Part shown: positions 1-5,878 of the stretch, piece by piece | Numbering within the stretch: the first letter of the stretch is position 1 | Layout of the letters: each line of letters starts with the position of its first letter | From: a virus | IMG/VR virus record: IMGVR_UViG_3300017783_000273 | Coordinates: 1-20,412 of that record | Direction: 5' to 3' (one strand) | Length of the DNA: 20,412 nucleotides | The notes under the pieces: model-generated | The model's database searches: none | Seen by the model: only the letters and a program-made list of their open reading frames with translations | Told to the model about the DNA's origin: nothing | Program-made: the position numbers and the translations under genes

Positions 1-2
1 CT

Positions 3-125
3 AAGTCTGAGTATGTTCAGCTTGAAGCTAGTAAGGATTTATTAGACAGGGCTGGCTACAAGCCTATAGATAGAAGCCAAGTACAGGTGGCTGGTGACAT
101 CAAGGTGAGCATAGATCTAGGGTGA
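3..125 (+). CDS. Probable small terminase subunit, C-terminal end (partial)
   Basis: An open frame enters from the left edge and stops with TGA at 123-125, leaving about 40 residues. The visible end contains KDLLDRAGYKPIDRS followed by GDIKVSIDLG. From memory, this AxDLLDRAGxKP...G-D-(I/L)-(K/R)-V-x-I-D-L-G tail is common at the C-terminus of phage small terminase or HTH-type DNA-recognition proteins. The large terminase follows 2.2 kb downstream on the same strand, which fits a packaging module. The N-terminal DNA-binding part is outside the window, so the call rests on the tail and context only. Confidence 0.5.
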   Translation, partial: KSEYVQLEASKDLLDRAGYKPIDRSQVQVAGDIKVSIDLG

Positions 126-140
126 TTTGTTGCTGGCTAT

Positions 141-163
141 GGTGTGGCAGTGGGGGTAGGGGG
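141..163 (+). other. G-rich tract in the gap after the terminase fragment
   Basis: Four G runs lie close together: GG at 141-142, GG at 146-147, GGGGG at 152-156 and GGGGG at 159-163. The loops between them are 3, 4 and 2 nt. This could fold as a two-tier G-quadruplex and stands out in an AT-leaning genome. The rest of the 126-265 gap contains no open frame. It holds the short odd palindrome CAGTTACTG at 178-186 and the promoter-like motif at 222-232. The function is unknown; a packaging or regulatory role is speculation. Confidence 0.3.
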
Positions 164-221
164 AAAAGTTAGCTAGTCAGTTACTGTAATAGTCCACCAC
201 ACACATTATTAGCCCTAAAGG

Positions 222-232
222 TTTGTGCATTG
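222..232 (+). promoter_or_regulatory. Promoter-like motif TTTGTGCATTG, copy 1
   Basis: The 11-nt sequence TTTGTGCATTG is repeated exactly at 3813-3823 and 18252-18262, each time in a non-coding gap on the coding strand. Here it starts 44 nt before the ATG at 266. It is followed by a T-rich stretch (eight T at 242-249) and then TAG/GTGTAGGGG. Position and strict conservation suggest a promoter element, either for a phage RNA polymerase or as part of a host-polymerase promoter. No classical -35/-10 pair is evident. This copy would drive the small-gene chain and the large terminase. Confidence 0.6.
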
Positions 233-265
233 TCAGTTATATTTTTTTTAGTGTAGGGGTATTTT

Positions 266-373
266 ATGAGTAGGTATAAGAAGAAGCCAGAGGCACAGCC
301 ACCGCGAGTGGACATGAGTGTTGTCAAGGCTGCATTGAAGAGTGTTGGGCATGCGAAAAGAGCACAAGAGTAA
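266..373 (+). CDS. Small basic protein of unknown function (35 aa)
   Basis: ATG at 266 follows AGGGG at 255-259 at a workable ribosome-binding distance. The frame reads MSRYKKKPEAQPPR and stops at TAA 371-373. Nine of 35 residues are K or R, with only three acidic ones. It is the first gene after promoter-like copy 1, and its end overlaps the next gene by 23 nt. I do not recognise a family. The start signal and the position at the head of a tightly packed series support it as real. Confidence 0.5.
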   Translation: MSRYKKKPEAQPPRVDMSVVKAALKSVGHAKRAQE

Positions 374-620
374 GACTGGTGGATTGACTGCTGCGGGTCG
401 TGCTTATTTCAAGCGGACTGAGGGCGCTAATTTAAAGCGTCAATTAAAGAGTGGTACGAATCCAAGGCGTGTTTCTTTTGCTGCTCGGTTTGCTGGTATG
501 AAGGGCCCGATGAAAGATGAGAAGGGTCGCCCTACTCGAAAGGCGTTGGCCTTAAAGAAGTGGGGCTTTGGTTCTGTTGAGGCGGCTCGTAACTTTGCTA
601 GGAGGCATAAGAAAAGCTGA
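351..620 (+). CDS. Small basic phage protein, GPMKDEKGRPTRKALALKKW family (89 aa)
   Basis: The protein begins MRKEHKSKTGGLTAAGRAYF, has a middle FAARFAGMKGPMKDEKGRPT and ends in a basic RRHKKS. From memory this is the K(T/G)GGL-A-GR ... GPMKDxKGRPTRKALALxKW family, widespread in marine phages and some bacteria. I recall it as DUF6321, but the identifier is unchecked. The function is unknown. I chose ATG 351; a GTG at 342 in frame would add three residues (M-L-G). The upstream gene overlaps by 23 nt, and the TGA stop (618-620) overlaps the next ATG by one base. The composition suggests nucleic-acid binding or a minor structural role, which is inference. Confidence 0.75.
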   Translation: MRKEHKSKTGGLTAAGRAYFKRTEGANLKRQLKSGTNPRRVSFAARFAGMKGPMKDEKGRPTRKALALKKWGFGSVEAARNFARRHKKS

Positions 621-796
621 TGTGTTTTGGTAGTAGAGGCAAGAGTGCCGAACAGATGTATCAAGAGAGGAAGCCTGAAGATCAGCCGCTTCCTTCTTTG
701 AGTATGAAGCCTGTTGATCGCCCTGAGCAGGAGTTAGCTGATGTTCCGTATCGTCGGAAGGGTATGAAGCGCAGAAGTTTATTAGGAGGTTATTGA
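620..796 (+). CDS. MCFG-type small phage protein (58 aa)
   Basis: The ATG at 620 overlaps the upstream stop as TGATG. The protein begins MCFGSRGKSAEQMYQERKPE, is proline-rich in the middle (QPLPSLSMKP), and ends RRKGMKRRSLLGGY. The MCFG start and RRSL(L/F)..GG end are shared with the 77-aa protein at 3872-4105, so the two look like divergent relatives. Small MCFGG... proteins next to the portal or terminase are familiar from marine podophages, with no known role. It contains a strong AGGAGG at 784-789, which serves the next gene. Confidence 0.65.
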   Translation: MCFGSRGKSAEQMYQERKPEDQPLPSLSMKPVDRPEQELADVPYRRKGMKRRSLLGGY

Positions 797-873
797 TGCC
801 AAAGGGAAAAGGAACTTACGGATCTAAGGTTGGTCGCCCTCCCAAGCAGAAGCCAAGTGGAAAGAAGAAGTAG
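796..873 (+). CDS. Tiny AT-hook-like basic peptide (25 aa)
   Basis: The frame starts at ATG 796 (overlapping TGA as TGATG) and stops at TAG 871-873. It has the strongest ribosome-binding site in this group: AGGAGG at 784-789 with 6 nt spacing. The peptide begins MPKGKGTYGSKVGRPP and ends in a lysine cluster, with nine K/R and no acidic residue. The core GRPP flanked by lysines resembles an AT-hook minor-groove binder. The MPKGKGTYGSKVGRPP start is one I recall from many marine phages, which argues against chance. No function is established. Confidence 0.65.
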   Translation: MPKGKGTYGSKVGRPPKQKPSGKKK

Positions 874-1121
874 TGGCTGAGACTGTTGAGCAGCGCTATG
901 ACCGTCTTTCTAAGGAGATGGCTAAGTTCGAGGAGATGGTTCCTGACGTTGCTCGAGACGAACCTGATGCCTCTACGTCTGACAAGATGAAGCGTAGATA
1001 TGTTAATAAAACGCGCAAAGCTGTAGAGTATTTTCGCGACAGGCATCCTAAGTATAAGAGTTTATTAAAGCAGCTTGAGTCTATTGAGGCCAAGTGGGAT
1101 AAAGAAGGGAAGCATATGTAA
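873..1121 (+). CDS. Small helical protein of unknown function (82 aa, GTG start)
   Basis: A GTG at 873 overlaps the preceding TAG (TAGTG), and the frame runs to TAA 1119-1121. The protein starts MAETVEQRYDRLSKEMAKFE and is rich in alternating charged residues, as expected for helices or a short coiled coil. It ends in a basic segment, WDKEGKHM. The first in-frame ATG would remove the conserved-looking helical start, so GTG is preferred because it fits the overlap pattern of its neighbours. I do not recognise a family. The antisense frames here are shadows. Confidence 0.6.
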   Translation: MAETVEQRYDRLSKEMAKFEEMVPDVARDEPDASTSDKMKRRYVNKTRKAVEYFRDRHPKYKSLLKQLESIEAKWDKEGKHM

Positions 1122-1288
1122 TGGCTGTTAATGCTGCTGGTAATTACACTAAGCCTAAAATGCGGAAGTCTTTATTTAACAGAATAAAGGCTGCTAATGT
1201 TCAAGGTACTGCTGCTGGCAAGTGGTCAGCAAGAAAGGCGCAACTCTTAGCAAAGCGGTACAAGGCCGCTGGTGGAGGATATAGATAA
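1121..1288 (+). CDS. WSARKAQ-type small basic phage protein (55 aa)
   Basis: ATG 1121 overlaps the upstream TAA (TAATG), and the frame ends at TAA 1286-1288. The protein begins MAVNAAGNYTKPKMRKSLFN and ends WSARKAQLLAKRYKAAGGGY-R. It has 13 K/R residues and no D or E. From memory, NYTKPxMRxxLxxRIKA...G-x-WSARKAQ(L/M)LAxxYKAxGGGY is a recurrent small domain in marine phages, bacteria and large DNA viruses. There it is often fused to the domain seen in the gene at 1689-1925. The role is unknown; the composition suggests DNA or RNA binding. Confidence 0.7.
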   Translation: MAVNAAGNYTKPKMRKSLFNRIKAANVQGTAAGKWSARKAQLLAKRYKAAGGGYR

Positions 1289-1689
1289 TGGCTTCATTGT
1301 TTGAAAAATTTAAAGAGCTCGACAAGAAATCAAATGATCTTCGCAAGCTTGCGGCAAAACACGAGGATCGGTTAAGCCCAAAGGTTGTTAATAAAGTTGC
1401 TACTCGCTCACAGGTTATAATGATGGAGGCTGATAATATTCGCAGACTTCTTCGTGGGCCAAGTAAAAAGAAAGAAGATCGTCAAAAGGTCAAAGAAAAA
1501 ATAGAAAATCAAGAGAATCGTAAAAAGGTCATAGAAGAAAAGCAAGCTGCTAAAGCTGAAAAAAAAGAAAACGCAAAGACAAAGCTTAAGTCTCTTTCTT
1601 TACGTGGGAAAAGTGGCGGTGCTGGCGGCAGAATGATGATGCCTCAAGAATATTCTAAGCGTTCTTTGTATAAACCTAAGACGAACTAA
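1288..1689 (+). CDS. Lysine-rich coiled-coil protein of unknown function (133 aa)
   Basis: ATG 1288 overlaps the upstream TAA, and GGAGG at 1274-1278 lies 9 nt upstream. Residues 1-60 look helical (MASLFEKFKELDKKSNDLRK). Residues 60-100 are an almost uninterrupted K/E/Q/A run typical of a coiled coil. The tail is glycine- and methionine-rich (SGGAGGRMMMPQEYSKRSLY). The stop TAA 1687-1689 overlaps the next ATG. No family is recognised. It lies between two domains that I recall as fused in other genomes. Confidence 0.65.
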   Translation: MASLFEKFKELDKKSNDLRKLAAKHEDRLSPKVVNKVATRSQVIMMEADNIRRLLRGPSKKKEDRQKVKEKIENQENRKKVIEEKQAAKAEKKENAKTKLKSLSLRGKSGGAGGRMMMPQEYSKRSLYKPKTN

Positions 1690-1925
1690 TGAAGGCTCCG
1701 CAAAAGTCATTACTTAACTGGGGCAAGCAGAAGTGGCGCACCAAGTCTGGCAAGAAGTCTAGTGAGACTGGTGAGCGCTATCTTCCTAGTAAGGCTATCG
1801 CTGCTCTTAGTAGTTCTGAATATGCAGCTACAACCGCAGCTAAACGAAAGGGTAAGGCAGCAGGTAAGCAGCATGTGGCTCAACCGAAAGCTATTGCCAA
1901 GAAAGTAAGGAAATACAGAACATAA
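1689..1925 (+). CDS. GERYLP/EYAATT-type small basic phage protein (78 aa)
   Basis: ATG 1689 overlaps the upstream TAA, and TAA 1923-1925 overlaps the next ATG. The order of motifs is KSLLNWGKQKWRTKSGKKSS, GERYLPSKAIAALSSSEYAA, then KRKGKAAGKQ and a basic end AIAKKVRKYRT. From memory this W-xKQ-WRTKSGK..GERYLPxKAI..LS..EYAATT..KR...KGKQ..xQP..IAKK family is found in marine phages and many bacteria. I recall it as DUF5872, unchecked. No function is established. It is strongly basic, so nucleic-acid contact is plausible. Confidence 0.7.
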   Translation: MKAPQKSLLNWGKQKWRTKSGKKSSETGERYLPSKAIAALSSSEYAATTAAKRKGKAAGKQHVAQPKAIAKKVRKYRT

Positions 1926-2086
1926 TGGCTTGGTACACAGCAAACGATAATAAGATTTACACAGGGCCGACTCACACATTGGGCAGTACAACTTACTCTG
2001 GGGCTACTCGAACCCCTTCTTCGCGGCGACTTGTTGAAGGCCCAGATCCAAAGCCAGCACCAAAGAAGAAAGCTGCTAAGAAGTGA
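1925..2086 (+). CDS. Small phage protein with YTGPTHTLG motif (53 aa)
   Basis: ATG 1925 overlaps TAA of the previous gene, and TGA 2084-2086 overlaps the next gene by 4 nt. The protein begins MAWYTANDNKIYTGPTHTLG, continues with SGATRTPSSRRL, and ends in a P/K-rich tail (PKPAPKKKAAKK). The Y-TGPxHxL...G-TH/RT-xxSxRL pattern is one I recall in small proteins of marine phages; its role is unknown. The lysine-alanine-proline tail resembles histone-H1-type tails in composition only. Confidence 0.6.
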   Translation: MAWYTANDNKIYTGPTHTLGSTTYSGATRTPSSRRLVEGPDPKPAPKKKAAKK

Positions 2087-2289
2087 GCTTTATAAGCACG
2101 ATTAAACAGGAAGACTTAAATCTTTTGCGCAATATTGTGCGCAAGGTTCATCTTGCCTACGTTGTAGAGAAGTTTGGCGAAAGCAGCCACTTGGTTAGTG
2201 ACTCTGCTTGCGATAAGCTGATTGAAAGCATTGCGCCTGAAGTAGTGGAAGAGATGATCCGCTTTGGAGTCAACAAAGGTTATAGATGA
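2083..2289 (+). CDS. Small acidic-helical protein preceding the large terminase (68 aa)
   Basis: The start is GTG at 2083, in a 4-nt GTGA overlap with the previous gene, and the stop TGA overlaps the terminase ATG (ATGA, 2286-2289). The protein reads MSFISTIKQEDLNLLRNIVR and ends APEVVEEMIRFGVNKGYR. Unlike its neighbours it is not strongly basic. Similar short proteins ending (I)APE..E..I......G(Y/F)(R/K) sit directly before terL in marine podophages, as I recall. It could be a packaging accessory factor, which is inferred only from the coupling. Confidence 0.6.
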   Translation: MSFISTIKQEDLNLLRNIVRKVHLAYVVEKFGESSHLVSDSACDKLIESIAPEVVEEMIRFGVNKGYR

Positions 2290-3809
2290 TTAACTTCAAG
2301 TACAAACCCGATGGCGATGTACTCAAGACCTTTATGAAAGATGACACCTTCTTTCGTGGCGTAAGAGGCCCAGTTGGTTCTGGTAAATCTGTTGGCTGTT
2401 GTGTTGAAGTGTTTCGCCGCGCTATTCAACAGAAGAAAGGCCCAGACGGAATACGCAAAAGCCGCTGGGCTATTATTCGTAATACCAATCCACAGCTTAG
2501 AACTACTACTATCAAGACTTGGCTAGACTGGTTTCCGGAATCAGACTGGGGCAAGTTTACTTGGTCAGTGCCATACACGCATAGGATTCAAAAGGGAGAC
2601 ATAGATCTTGAGGTTCTTTTCTTGGCTCTTGATAGGCCCGAAGACGTTAAGAAGCTTCTTTCTTTGGAGCTTACAGGGATTTGGATCAACGAAGCTAGAG
2701 AAATTCCTAAGAGTATTATCGATGCCTGTACGATGCGTGTTGGCCGGTTTCCTTCTATGCGTGATGGCGGGCCTTCTTGGACTGGCGTTATTGCCGATAC
2801 AAACGCCCCTGAGGAAGATCACTGGTGGCCGATTATGTCTGGCGAAGTTCCAATCCCAGATCATATACCGCGTGAGCAAGCTAAGATGCTGGTCAAACCA
2901 GATAACTGGTCTTTCTATACCCAGCCCTCTGGGATGGTTGAGAGGAAAGCAGAAGACGGAGAAATAGAAGACTATGATCCAAACCCAAAGGCTGAAAACA
3001 CAAAGAACATGCTTAAGAGCTACTATCCAAACCTCATTCGAGGAAAGACTAAATCATGGATAGATGTTTATGTGATGAACCGATTGGGGCATATTCAAGA
3101 CGGAAAGCCTGTATATCCAATGTTTGCATCCGAAGTTCACATAGCTCAAGAAGAAATACCCGTTGCTGCAAACATGCCAGTCTATGTTGGTGTGGATTTT
3201 GGTCTAACTCCTGCTGCGGTCTTTGGTCAAAAGGTAAGGGGGCGGTGGTTTCTACAGTCAGAAATTGTGGCGGTAGACATGGGCATCGTGCGTTTTGCCG
3301 AGGTTCTTAGAAATGAACTATCCACTAGGTTTGCTGCTGCCTCTGAGGTAATTATTTACGGCGATCCTGCGGGTGATTTTAGAGCGCAGACTGATGAATC
3401 GACTCCCTTTCATATTCTGCGCGGTGCTGGCTTGAAGGCGTTTCCTGCGCCTTCCAACTCTGTTGACCTCCGACTAGAGTCGGTTTCCTCCCAGTTGACG
3501 AAGATGGTCGAAGGTAAGCCAGCACTATTAATAGACAGGCGATGCCCCCAGTTAATTAAGGGGTTTGAGGGCGGCTATGCCTATAAGCGTATGGAAGTAA
3601 GCGGCGAGAGGTACGCAGACAAACCAGATAAGAATATGTTTAGCCACGTTCACGATGCGGCTCAGTATTTATTCTTGGGTGCTGGTGAAGGCAGGGCTTT
3701 GATGAATAGTCAAAAACCAGCAAAGCCAGTGGTTGCGAAACGTAACTTTGATGTGTTCAGTAGGGGCGCAAAACAGAGAAACAAACCTAGCTTCTGGTCA
3801 CGGCTGTAG
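2286..3809 (+). CDS. terL: Terminase large subunit (packaging ATPase and nuclease)
   Basis: This 507-aa protein is the motor that translocates DNA into the prohead and cuts it. The Walker A motif GPVGSGKS is at residues 28-35. A Walker B-like segment GIWINEARE (131-139) has E136 as likely catalytic glutamate and Asn135 where Asp is usual. DTNAPEEDHW at 171-180 fits the coupling motif. The RNase H-like nuclease half shows VGVDFG with D304, IIYGDPAGD with D360, and HVHDAAQY with D457, the expected three acidic metal ligands. Length is normal for TerL. The ATG at 2286 overlaps the previous stop (ATGA). In T7 the terminase genes follow the tail fiber; here TerL precedes the portal. Confidence 0.95.
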   Translation: MINFKYKPDGDVLKTFMKDDTFFRGVRGPVGSGKSVGCCVEVFRRAIQQKKGPDGIRKSRWAIIRNTNPQLRTTTIKTWLDWFPESDWGKFTWSVPYTHRIQKGDIDLEVLFLALDRPEDVKKLLSLELTGIWINEAREIPKSIIDACTMRVGRFPSMRDGGPSWTGVIADTNAPEEDHWWPIMSGEVPIPDHIPREQAKMLVKPDNWSFYTQPSGMVERKAEDGEIEDYDPNPKAENTKNMLKSYYPNLIRGKTKSWIDVYVMNRLGHIQDGKPVYPMFASEVHIAQEEIPVAANMPVYVGVDFGLTPAAVFGQKVRGRWFLQSEIVAVDMGIVRFAEVLRNELSTRFAAASEVIIYGDPAGDFRAQTDESTPFHILRGAGLKAFPAPSNSVDLRLESVSSQLTKMVEGKPALLIDRRCPQLIKGFEGGYAYKRMEVSGERYADKPDKNMFSHVHDAAQYLFLGAGEGRALMNSQKPAKPVVAKRNFDVFSRGAKQRNKPSFWSRL

Positions 3810-3812
3810 TTT

Positions 3813-3823
3813 TTTGTGCATTG
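3813..3823 (+). promoter_or_regulatory. Promoter-like motif TTTGTGCATTG, copy 2
   Basis: This is an exact 11-nt copy of the motif at 222-232 and 18252-18262, in the 62-nt gap after the terminase stop. It starts 59 nt before the ATG at 3872. A pyrimidine-rich stretch follows (GTTTTCTATCTTCTATG). It would start the transcript for the portal, scaffold, capsid and tail genes. Neither a canonical bacterial promoter nor a terminator hairpin is obvious in the gap. Confidence 0.6.
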
Positions 3824-3871
3824 ATGTTTTCTATCTTCTATGCTTACGAGTAAAAAACAAAGGAGATTAAT

Positions 3872-4105
3872 ATGTGTTTTGGTGGTGGCGGCCCTAGTCA
3901 GGCTGAAAAGCAAGCTGCAGCAGATCAAAGAATAGAAGCTGATCAAGCTAAGTCTGAAGAGATTCAGAAAAAAGCCGAGCAAAAGCGTGAAGATATTTCT
4001 ACAGCTTTAGAAAGCAGAACGCGTAGAAGCGGTATGCGTGGTGGCGCTGGTCGCCGTTCTTTGTTTAGAGCCGGTGGCGGTGGATTTTTAGGTAGGTTTG
4101 GCTAA
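3872..4105 (+). CDS. MCFG-type small phage protein before the portal (77 aa)
   Basis: The ATG at 3872 has a clean AAGGAG ribosome site at 3860-3865, 6 nt upstream. The protein starts MCFGGGGPSQAEKQAAADQR, has a charged helical, probably coiled-coil middle (residues 10-50), and ends in a Gly/Arg-rich tail (RRSLFRAGGGGFLGRFG). The start and end match the pattern of the 58-aa protein at 620-796. TAA 4103-4105 overlaps the portal ATG. Such MCFGGGG proteins commonly precede the portal in marine podophages, as I recall. The role is unknown; a minor virion component is plausible. Confidence 0.75.
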   Translation: MCFGGGGPSQAEKQAAADQRIEADQAKSEEIQKKAEQKREDISTALESRTRRSGMRGGAGRRSLFRAGGGGFLGRFG

Positions 4106-5634
4106 TGGCTGATATAGCAAAGCAATATATTCAAAGTTATCAGAAGGCAAAAGCCTTTCGTGAGAACTGGGTTCCGTTGTTTGAGGAATGCTATGAGTAT
4201 GCTTTGCCTCAGCGTGAGTCATTTTATTACGAAGAAGCTGGTCAGCGCAGAGATGATAAGATCTTTGATGAAACAGCAGTGGTTGGTGTGCAGGAGTTTG
4301 CTAGCCGCTTGCAGTCTGGCTTAGTTCCCAACTTTGCTCGATGGGCTGATCTTATGGCTGGTAGTGAAGTGCCGCCTGAGCAGCGTGAAGCTGTAGATAA
4401 TGATCTTGATGAAGTAACCGAGTATGTATTTGAGGTTCTTCAAAACTCTAATTTCAGCCAAGAGGTTCATGAATCCTTCATGGATTTGGCTGTGGGTACT
4501 GGTGTCTTGTGCGTAGAAGAGGGGGATGCAATCAATCCTGTAAACTTCTCAGCAATTCCGCTCCCTCATGTGGTCCTTGACACCGGTCCCGATGATAAGA
4601 TCGATCACGTTTATCGTGAACGAAAAAAGGTTAAGTTTGATCATCTTCCTATTATGTACCCCAAGGGAACCTTTGATCAAAAGGTAACCTCCCTAATGGG
4701 ATCTGATCGTGAAACGACTGTGCTTGAGGTTGTTTGCCGCGACTACAAAAAGAAGAATGAAGAAGCTTACTTTCACTATGCAATCTGTATGACCACTAAG
4801 ACTTTGCTTTACGCTAAAGAGATGACTGGCCTTGGCTCTAACCCGTTTGTTTGCTTCCGCTGGGGTAAGTGTGCTGGTGAGATTTACGGACGCGGCCCGC
4901 TTCTTAATGCGCTATCTGCTATTAAGACTACGAATCTTACTATCGAGCTTATTCTTGAGAATGCTCAGATGTCTATCTCTGGGATTTACCAGATGGAAGA
5001 TGATGGCGTAATCAACCCTGACACGATTAATTTAGTGCCTGGATCTATCATACCGAAAGCTATGGGCTCTGCTGGCCTTCAGCCTATACAAGCTGCCGGT
5101 CGGTTCGATGTAGCGCAGCTTGTTCTTAGTGACATGCGCTTGAATATTAAGCGAGCGCTATACAATGACATGCTTGGGAACCCTGACAAAACACCTGCAA
5201 CTGCAACTGAGGTAGCGGAGCGCATGGGTGATTTAGCTAGAAGAATGGGATCTGCATTTGGTCGTTTGCAAGCAGAACTCGTGCAGCCCGTACTTCAGCG
5301 TGTAATATACATCTTAAAGAAGCAGGGCCGCATAGAAGTTCCTACAGTAAACGGACGGGAAGTTAAAGTCCGTTCTGTGTCTCCCCTTGCACAAGCTCAA
5401 TCAAATCAGGACATTTCGAGTGTTGCTCGCTTCCTTGAATTGGTTGGTGGAGCCTTTGGTCCAGAGATGCTGCAGCTTCTAATTGACGGTGAACAAACAG
5501 CAATTCACCTTGCAAAAAAATTTGGTGTGCCAGAGAGCTTGATTCGTGACGAAGAACAGCGTAGACAAATAGCTGCATTAGCGCAGCAAATGGCGCAACA
5601 ACAGCAAGGACAGATGATTGCCGAACAAGGTTAA
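4105..5634 (+). CDS. Portal protein (T7-type head-tail connector)
   Basis: This 509-aa protein would form the dodecameric ring at the capsid vertex through which DNA passes. The N-terminus (AFRENWVPLFEECYEYALPQ) followed by DDKIFDETAVVGVQEFASRL and QSGLVPNFARWADL is characteristic of the podovirus head-tail connector family (T7 gp8 type). The central region is mixed alpha/beta. The C-terminus is glutamine-rich (ALAQQMAQQQQGQ), as is common in this family. The length is close to T7 gp8 (536 aa). ATG 4105 overlaps the previous stop, and the scaffold and capsid genes follow downstream. Confidence 0.93.
   Translation: MADIAKQYIQSYQKAKAFRENWVPLFEECYEYALPQRESFYYEEAGQRRDDKIFDETAVVGVQEFASRLQSGLVPNFARWADLMAGSEVPPEQREAVDNDLDEVTEYVFEVLQNSNFSQEVHESFMDLAVGTGVLCVEEGDAINPVNFSAIPLPHVVLDTGPDDKIDHVYRERKKVKFDHLPIMYPKGTFDQKVTSLMGSDRETTVLEVVCRDYKKKNEEAYFHYAICMTTKTLLYAKEMTGLGSNPFVCFRWGKCAGEIYGRGPLLNALSAIKTTNLTIELILENAQMSISGIYQMEDDGVINPDTINLVPGSIIPKAMGSAGLQPIQAAGRFDVAQLVLSDMRLNIKRALYNDMLGNPDKTPATATEVAERMGDLARRMGSAFGRLQAELVQPVLQRVIYILKKQGRIEVPTVNGREVKVRSVSPLAQAQSNQDISSVARFLELVGGAFGPEMLQLLIDGEQTAIHLAKKFGVPESLIRDEEQRRQIAALAQQMAQQQQGQMIAEQG
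5606..5610 (+). promoter_or_regulatory. Ribosome-binding site deciding a TTG start
   Basis: AAGGA lies inside the 3' end of the portal gene, 7 nt before TTG 5618. The nearby ATG at 5614 is in the portal frame (M-I-A-E-Q-G-stop) and is not a gene start. The site therefore supports TTG 5618 as the start of the 86-aa gene. Confidence 0.5.
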
Positions 5635-5878
5635 TATCGGATTAGATGGAATCCAGAGAGGTTCTGACAAGGATGTTCAAATAAGTCAGAACATTGCTGA
5701 GATATTTAATACACCTACGGGCAAAGAGGTTCTTCGTTATTTGCGTTCCGTTACTATAGAAATGGTTAATGGGCCTAATGTGACTACGGAAGAGTTGCGA
5801 CATATAGAGGGCCAGCGTTATATCGTTGGCCTGATTGAGCAGCGTATTGCACATTCACATAGGAGTAAGAACAAATGA
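5618..5878 (+). CDS. Bbp19-like small phage protein (86 aa, TTG start)
   Basis: The frame opens at TTG 5618, preceded by AAGGA at the right distance, and overlaps the portal gene by 17 nt. It ends at TGA 5876-5878 in an ATGA overlap with the scaffold gene. The core IFNTPTGKEVLRYLR followed by a helix and HIEGQRYIVGLIEQRI fits the Bbp19-type phage family pattern (F-x-TP-x-G-x-x-V-L ... EG-x-R-x-(V/I)-x-x-I), as I recall it. In other podophages such proteins sit in the structural module; the function is not established. No in-frame ATG is available before the conserved core. Confidence 0.7.
   Translation: MPNKVNIGLDGIQRGSDKDVQISQNIAEIFNTPTGKEVLRYLRSVTIEMVNGPNVTTEELRHIEGQRYIVGLIEQRIAHSHRSKNK

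Noticed and set aside
178-186. Palindrome CAGTTACTG as a repressor operator
   Set aside because: It has only four-base arms and is single. I saw no second copy near another promoter-like site.
2608-2967. 119-aa +strand frame within terL
   Set aside because: It lies wholly inside the ATPase part of the terminase, lacks a ribosome site, and encodes a hydrophobic, motif-free product. It is a shadow frame.
3810-3871. Terminator after the large terminase
   Set aside because: The T run after the stop codon is not preceded by a stable hairpin. The gap is better explained by the promoter-like motif.
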